This document shows positions 61,540 to 64,000 of a DNA stretch of 64,000 nucleotides, piece after piece (within the stretch, counting starts at the first letter, position 1; each line of letters opens with the position of its first letter). Source of the stretch: Roseomonas sp. GTDB lineage: Bacteria > Pseudomonadota > Alphaproteobacteria > Acetobacterales > Acetobacteraceae. The notes under the pieces are model-generated. The model made no database searches, was not told where the DNA came from, and saw only the letters and a program-made list of their open reading frames with translations. Both the position numbers and the translations under genes were made by a program. The stretch covers positions 293,632 through 357,631 of the forward strand of contig JADCFN010000003.1 in NCBI GenBank assembly GCA_020249505.1, read 5' to 3'.

Positions 61540-63813
61540 ATGGATGATGATTTCCGCAAAGCCGCGCTGGATTACCACCGGCTGCCCCGCCCCGGGAAGC
61601 TTTCCATCACGCCAACCAAGCGGATGGAAACCCAGCGCGACCTGGGCCTGGCCTATTCGCCAGGCGTGGCGGCGGCGTGTGAGGCGATAGCCGCCGACCC
61701 AAGCGCTGCCTTTGACTATACCGCGCGCGGCAATCTGGTGGCGGTGATTTCCAATGGTACGGCGGTACTTGGCCTTGGTGCCATTGGCGCGTTGGCGTCC
61801 AAGCCCGTCATGGAAGGCAAGGCGGTTCTGTTCCAGAAATTCGCCGGCATTGATTCGATTGATATCGAAATTGACGAACGCGACCCCGACAAGCTGATCG
61901 AGGTGATTGCCGCGCTGGAGCCTTCCTTCGGCGCGATCAATCTGGAAGACATCAAGGCACCTGAGTGTTTTGAGGTTGAACGCCGCTTGCGCGAACGCAT
62001 GCGCATCCCGGTCTTTCACGATGATCAGCATGGCACGGCGATTATTGTCGCGGCTGCCGTGCGCAACGGGTTGTTGCTGCAAGGCAAGCGGCTGGAAGAT
62101 GTGCGCCTGGTCAATACTGGCGGCGGTGCGGCGGCTTTGGCCTGCCTTGATCTGCTGGTAGCCATGGGCCTCAAGCGCGAAAACGTCACCATCTGCGATA
62201 TTGGCGGCGTGGTGCATAAGGGGCGCGAGGATCTTGACCCCTATAAGGCCAAATGGGCGATCGAGACGAACGCCCGCACCCTGCAAGATGCCCTGCCCGG
62301 CGCGGATATCTTCCTTGGCCTTTCCGCGCCGCGCGTGCTGAAGCCGGAATGGCTGAAGCTGCTCGCCCCCAATCCCTTGGTGCTGGCACTCGCGAACCCT
62401 GAGCCCGAAATCCTGCCCGAAGCGGTGCGCGCCGCGCGCCCGGATGCGATTGTGGCAACGGGGCGGACGGATTATCCAAACCAGGTCAATAATGTCCTCT
62501 GCTTTCCCTTCATCTTCCGTGGTGCGCTGGATGTGGGTGCGACCACCATCAATGAAGAAATGAAAGTCGCGGCAGCGGATGCCATTGCCGCACTTGCGCG
62601 CGTTGAGGCATCCGAAGTGGTGGCGGCTGCCTATGGAGGGCAGGCACCGATTTTCGGGGCGGATTATATCATCCCGAAACCCTTTGATCCGCGCTTGATT
62701 CTGGAAGTCGCGCCCGCCGTGGCGCGCGCCGCCATGGCAAGCGGTGTCGCCACGCGCCCGATTGAAGATTTCGCCGCCTATCGCCGCAAGCTTGAGCGTA
62801 ATGTCTTCCGTTCCGGCAACCTCATGCGCCCGGTGTTCGAAGCCGCGCGCAAACGCCCACGCCGCATCGCCTATGCGGAAGGTGAGGATGAACGCACCCT
62901 CCGCGCCGTACAATCCGTTTTGGATGAAGGCATTGCCGAGCCCTTCCTGATCGGCCGCGACGATGTGATTGCCGCGCGCTGCGAAGCGCTGGGCCTGCGC
63001 ATGTCGGTGGGTGAAAGCGTGAAGGTTTTGGACCCCACGCGCGATGCGGAAATCTTCGACCCGCTGGTGGAACTTTATCGCCGCAAGGTATCGCGCCGCG
63101 GCGTGCCGCCGGATGCCGCCGGGCGGCGCGTGGCAACGCGCAATGCCGTCGCGGCTTCCCTTCTGCTGGAAGCCGGGCTGGTGGATGCCGCGTTGTGTGG
63201 CGGCACGCAGGATTGGATGGATCAGTGGCACCACGTGCTGGATGTTATCGGCAAGCGCGATGATGTCGGGCGCGTTTACGCCGTATCCGGCCTGATCACC
63301 CGCAATGGTGAGCATATGTTTGTGGTGGACACGCATCTTTGCGTGGAACCCTCTGCCGCGCAGATCGCGGAAATGACTTTGCTCGCCGCCGAACAGGTGC
63401 GCGGCTTTGGCTTGCAGCCGAAAGTGGCATTGCTTTCGCATTCTTCCTTCGGCGCTTCCCACGCGCCATCCGCCCGGCGGATGCGCGAAGCGCTCAAACT
63501 TATTCAGGCGCGTGATCCTGGCTTGGAAGTGGATGGCGAAATGCACGCCGATGCCGCGCTGGTGCCGGCCATTCGCGACCGCGCCGTGCCCGATGGCAAA
63601 CTCACCGGCGCGGCCAATCTGCTGGTCATGCCCGGCATTGACGCCGCCAATATCGCCTTCAACCTGGCCAAGGCTGCCACCGATGGGCTGCAATTGGGGC
63701 CACTCCTGCTCGGCATGAAAAAACCCGTGCATGTGCTGGTGCCAAGCGTGACCGCGCGGGGCATTCTGAACCTGACCGCGCTCGCAGTAGCTGAGGCAAA
63801 TGGGAAGGGGTGA
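61540..63813 (+). CDS. maeB: NADP-dependent malic enzyme with C-terminal phosphotransacetylase-like domain
   Basis: [57 protein letters not shown]-terminal PTA-like region. The ORF-track start (61450) lies inside the tRNA, so trimmed to ATG 61540. Confidence 0.96.
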   Translation: MDDDFRKAALDYHRLPRPGKLSITPTKRMETQRDLGLAYSPGVAAACEAIAADPSAAFDYTARGNLVAVISNGTAVLGLGAIGALASKPVMEGKAVLFQKFAGIDSIDIEIDERDPDKLIEVIAALEPSFGAINLEDIKAPECFEVERRLRERMRIPVFHDDQHGTAIIVAAAVRNGLLLQGKRLEDVRLVNTGGGAAALACLDLLVAMGLKRENVTICDIGGVVHKGREDLDPYKAKWAIETNARTLQDALPGADIFLGLSAPRVLKPEWLKLLAPNPLVLALANPEPEILPEAVRAARPDAIVATGRTDYPNQVNNVLCFPFIFRGALDVGATTINEEMKVAAADAIAALARVEASEVVAAAYGGQAPIFGADYIIPKPFDPRLILEVAPAVARAAMASGVATRPIEDFAAYRRKLERNVFRSGNLMRPVFEAARKRPRRIAYAEGEDERTLRAVQSVLDEGIAEPFLIGRDDVIAARCEALGLRMSVGESVKVLDPTRDAEIFDPLVELYRRKVSRRGVPPDAAGRRVATRNAVAASLLLEAGLVDAALCGGTQDWMDQWHHVLDVIGKRDDVGRVYAVSGLITRNGEHMFVVDTHLCVEPSAAQIAEMTLLAAEQVRGFGLQPKVALLSHSSFGASHAPSARRMREALKLIQARDPGLEVDGEMHADAALVPAIRDRAVPDGKLTGAANLLVMPGIDAANIAFNLAKAATDGLQLGPLLLGMKKPVHVLVPSVTARGILNLTALAVAEANGKG

Positions 63814-63823
63814 GGGGGGGAGG

Positions 63824-63873
63824 CCGGGGGCTTTGCCCCCGGAGCCCCCACCGGGGTGGCCGTGCCACCCCGG
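63824..63873. repeat. GC-rich double-hairpin intergenic element
   Basis: CCGGGGGC-TTT-GCCCCCGG (63824-63842) followed by CCGGGGTGGC-CGT-GCCACCCCGG (63851-63873). Confidence 0.75.
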
Positions 63874-63959
63874 ACCCCGCCGGGACCGGGTGCCAGAATT
63901 GGCAATATCGGCGCGATAAGGGCATGGTGGCAGCAGTCCATGCTGGGTAACAAAGGCGC

Positions 63960-64000
63960 ATGAAAAACAGGCTGTTCTACGGGGATAATTTGGCCGTGCT
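63960..64000 (+). CDS. probable site-specific DNA methyltransferase, N-terminal fragment cut by window edge
   Basis: ATG AAA AAC AGG CTG TTC TAC GGG GAT AAT TTG GCC GTG CT = MKNRLFYGDNLAVL, resembling the …YGDNL.VL start common in amino-methyltransferases. Confidence 0.5.
   Translation, partial: MKNRLFYGDNLAV

Noticed and set aside
61501-63732. 743-aa minus-strand ORF antisense to maeB
   Set aside because: Entirely mirrored on a strongly supported malic enzyme gene; composition (His/Arg/Gly-rich, no recognisable domain) is typical of stop-free antisense frames in GC-rich DNA.
1-64000. CRISPR arrays, prophage or transposon signatures
   Set aside because: Reading through the window I saw no regularly spaced direct repeats, no transposase, integrase or phage structural proteins. 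A dedicated repeat finder was not available.

Overview
This 64 kb high-GC window looks like an alphaproteobacterial chromosome, probably Rhodospirillales/Acetobacteraceae-like (taxonomy is inferred from gene content and order only). It is densely coding. Core blocks are: hemJ-rho; a dTDP-rhamnose set (rfbBACD); hslUV; a partial his cluster (hisB-hisH-hisA); the riboflavin/nusB/thiL/nrdR/glyA/rpiB block; lipB; tRNA-Leu(GAG); and maeB. Between these lie catabolic and accessory blocks. The main one is a minus-strand acyl-CoA/CoA-transferase operon (27.3-36.1 kb). A second acyl-CoA locus carries orphan Bug-type binding proteins (40.3-46.4 kb). There is also an FAH/TauD/SDR/SBP module at the left edge. 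I found no CRISPR array, phage or transposase. Observations most worth follow-up: the uncharacterised acyl-CoA operon; a RibB whose C-terminal GTP-cyclohydrolase-like domain lacks the zinc-site cysteines (RibBX-like); a signal-less solute-binding-like protein; an AT-richer DUF4760-like insert between hemJ and rho; a PEP-mutase/LTA-sulfatase gene pair; a tRNA-Leu directly abutting maeB; several long hairpins or palindromes; and a DNA methyltransferase-like N-terminus running off the right edge. Nothing here can be firmly declared a new system from sequence alone.
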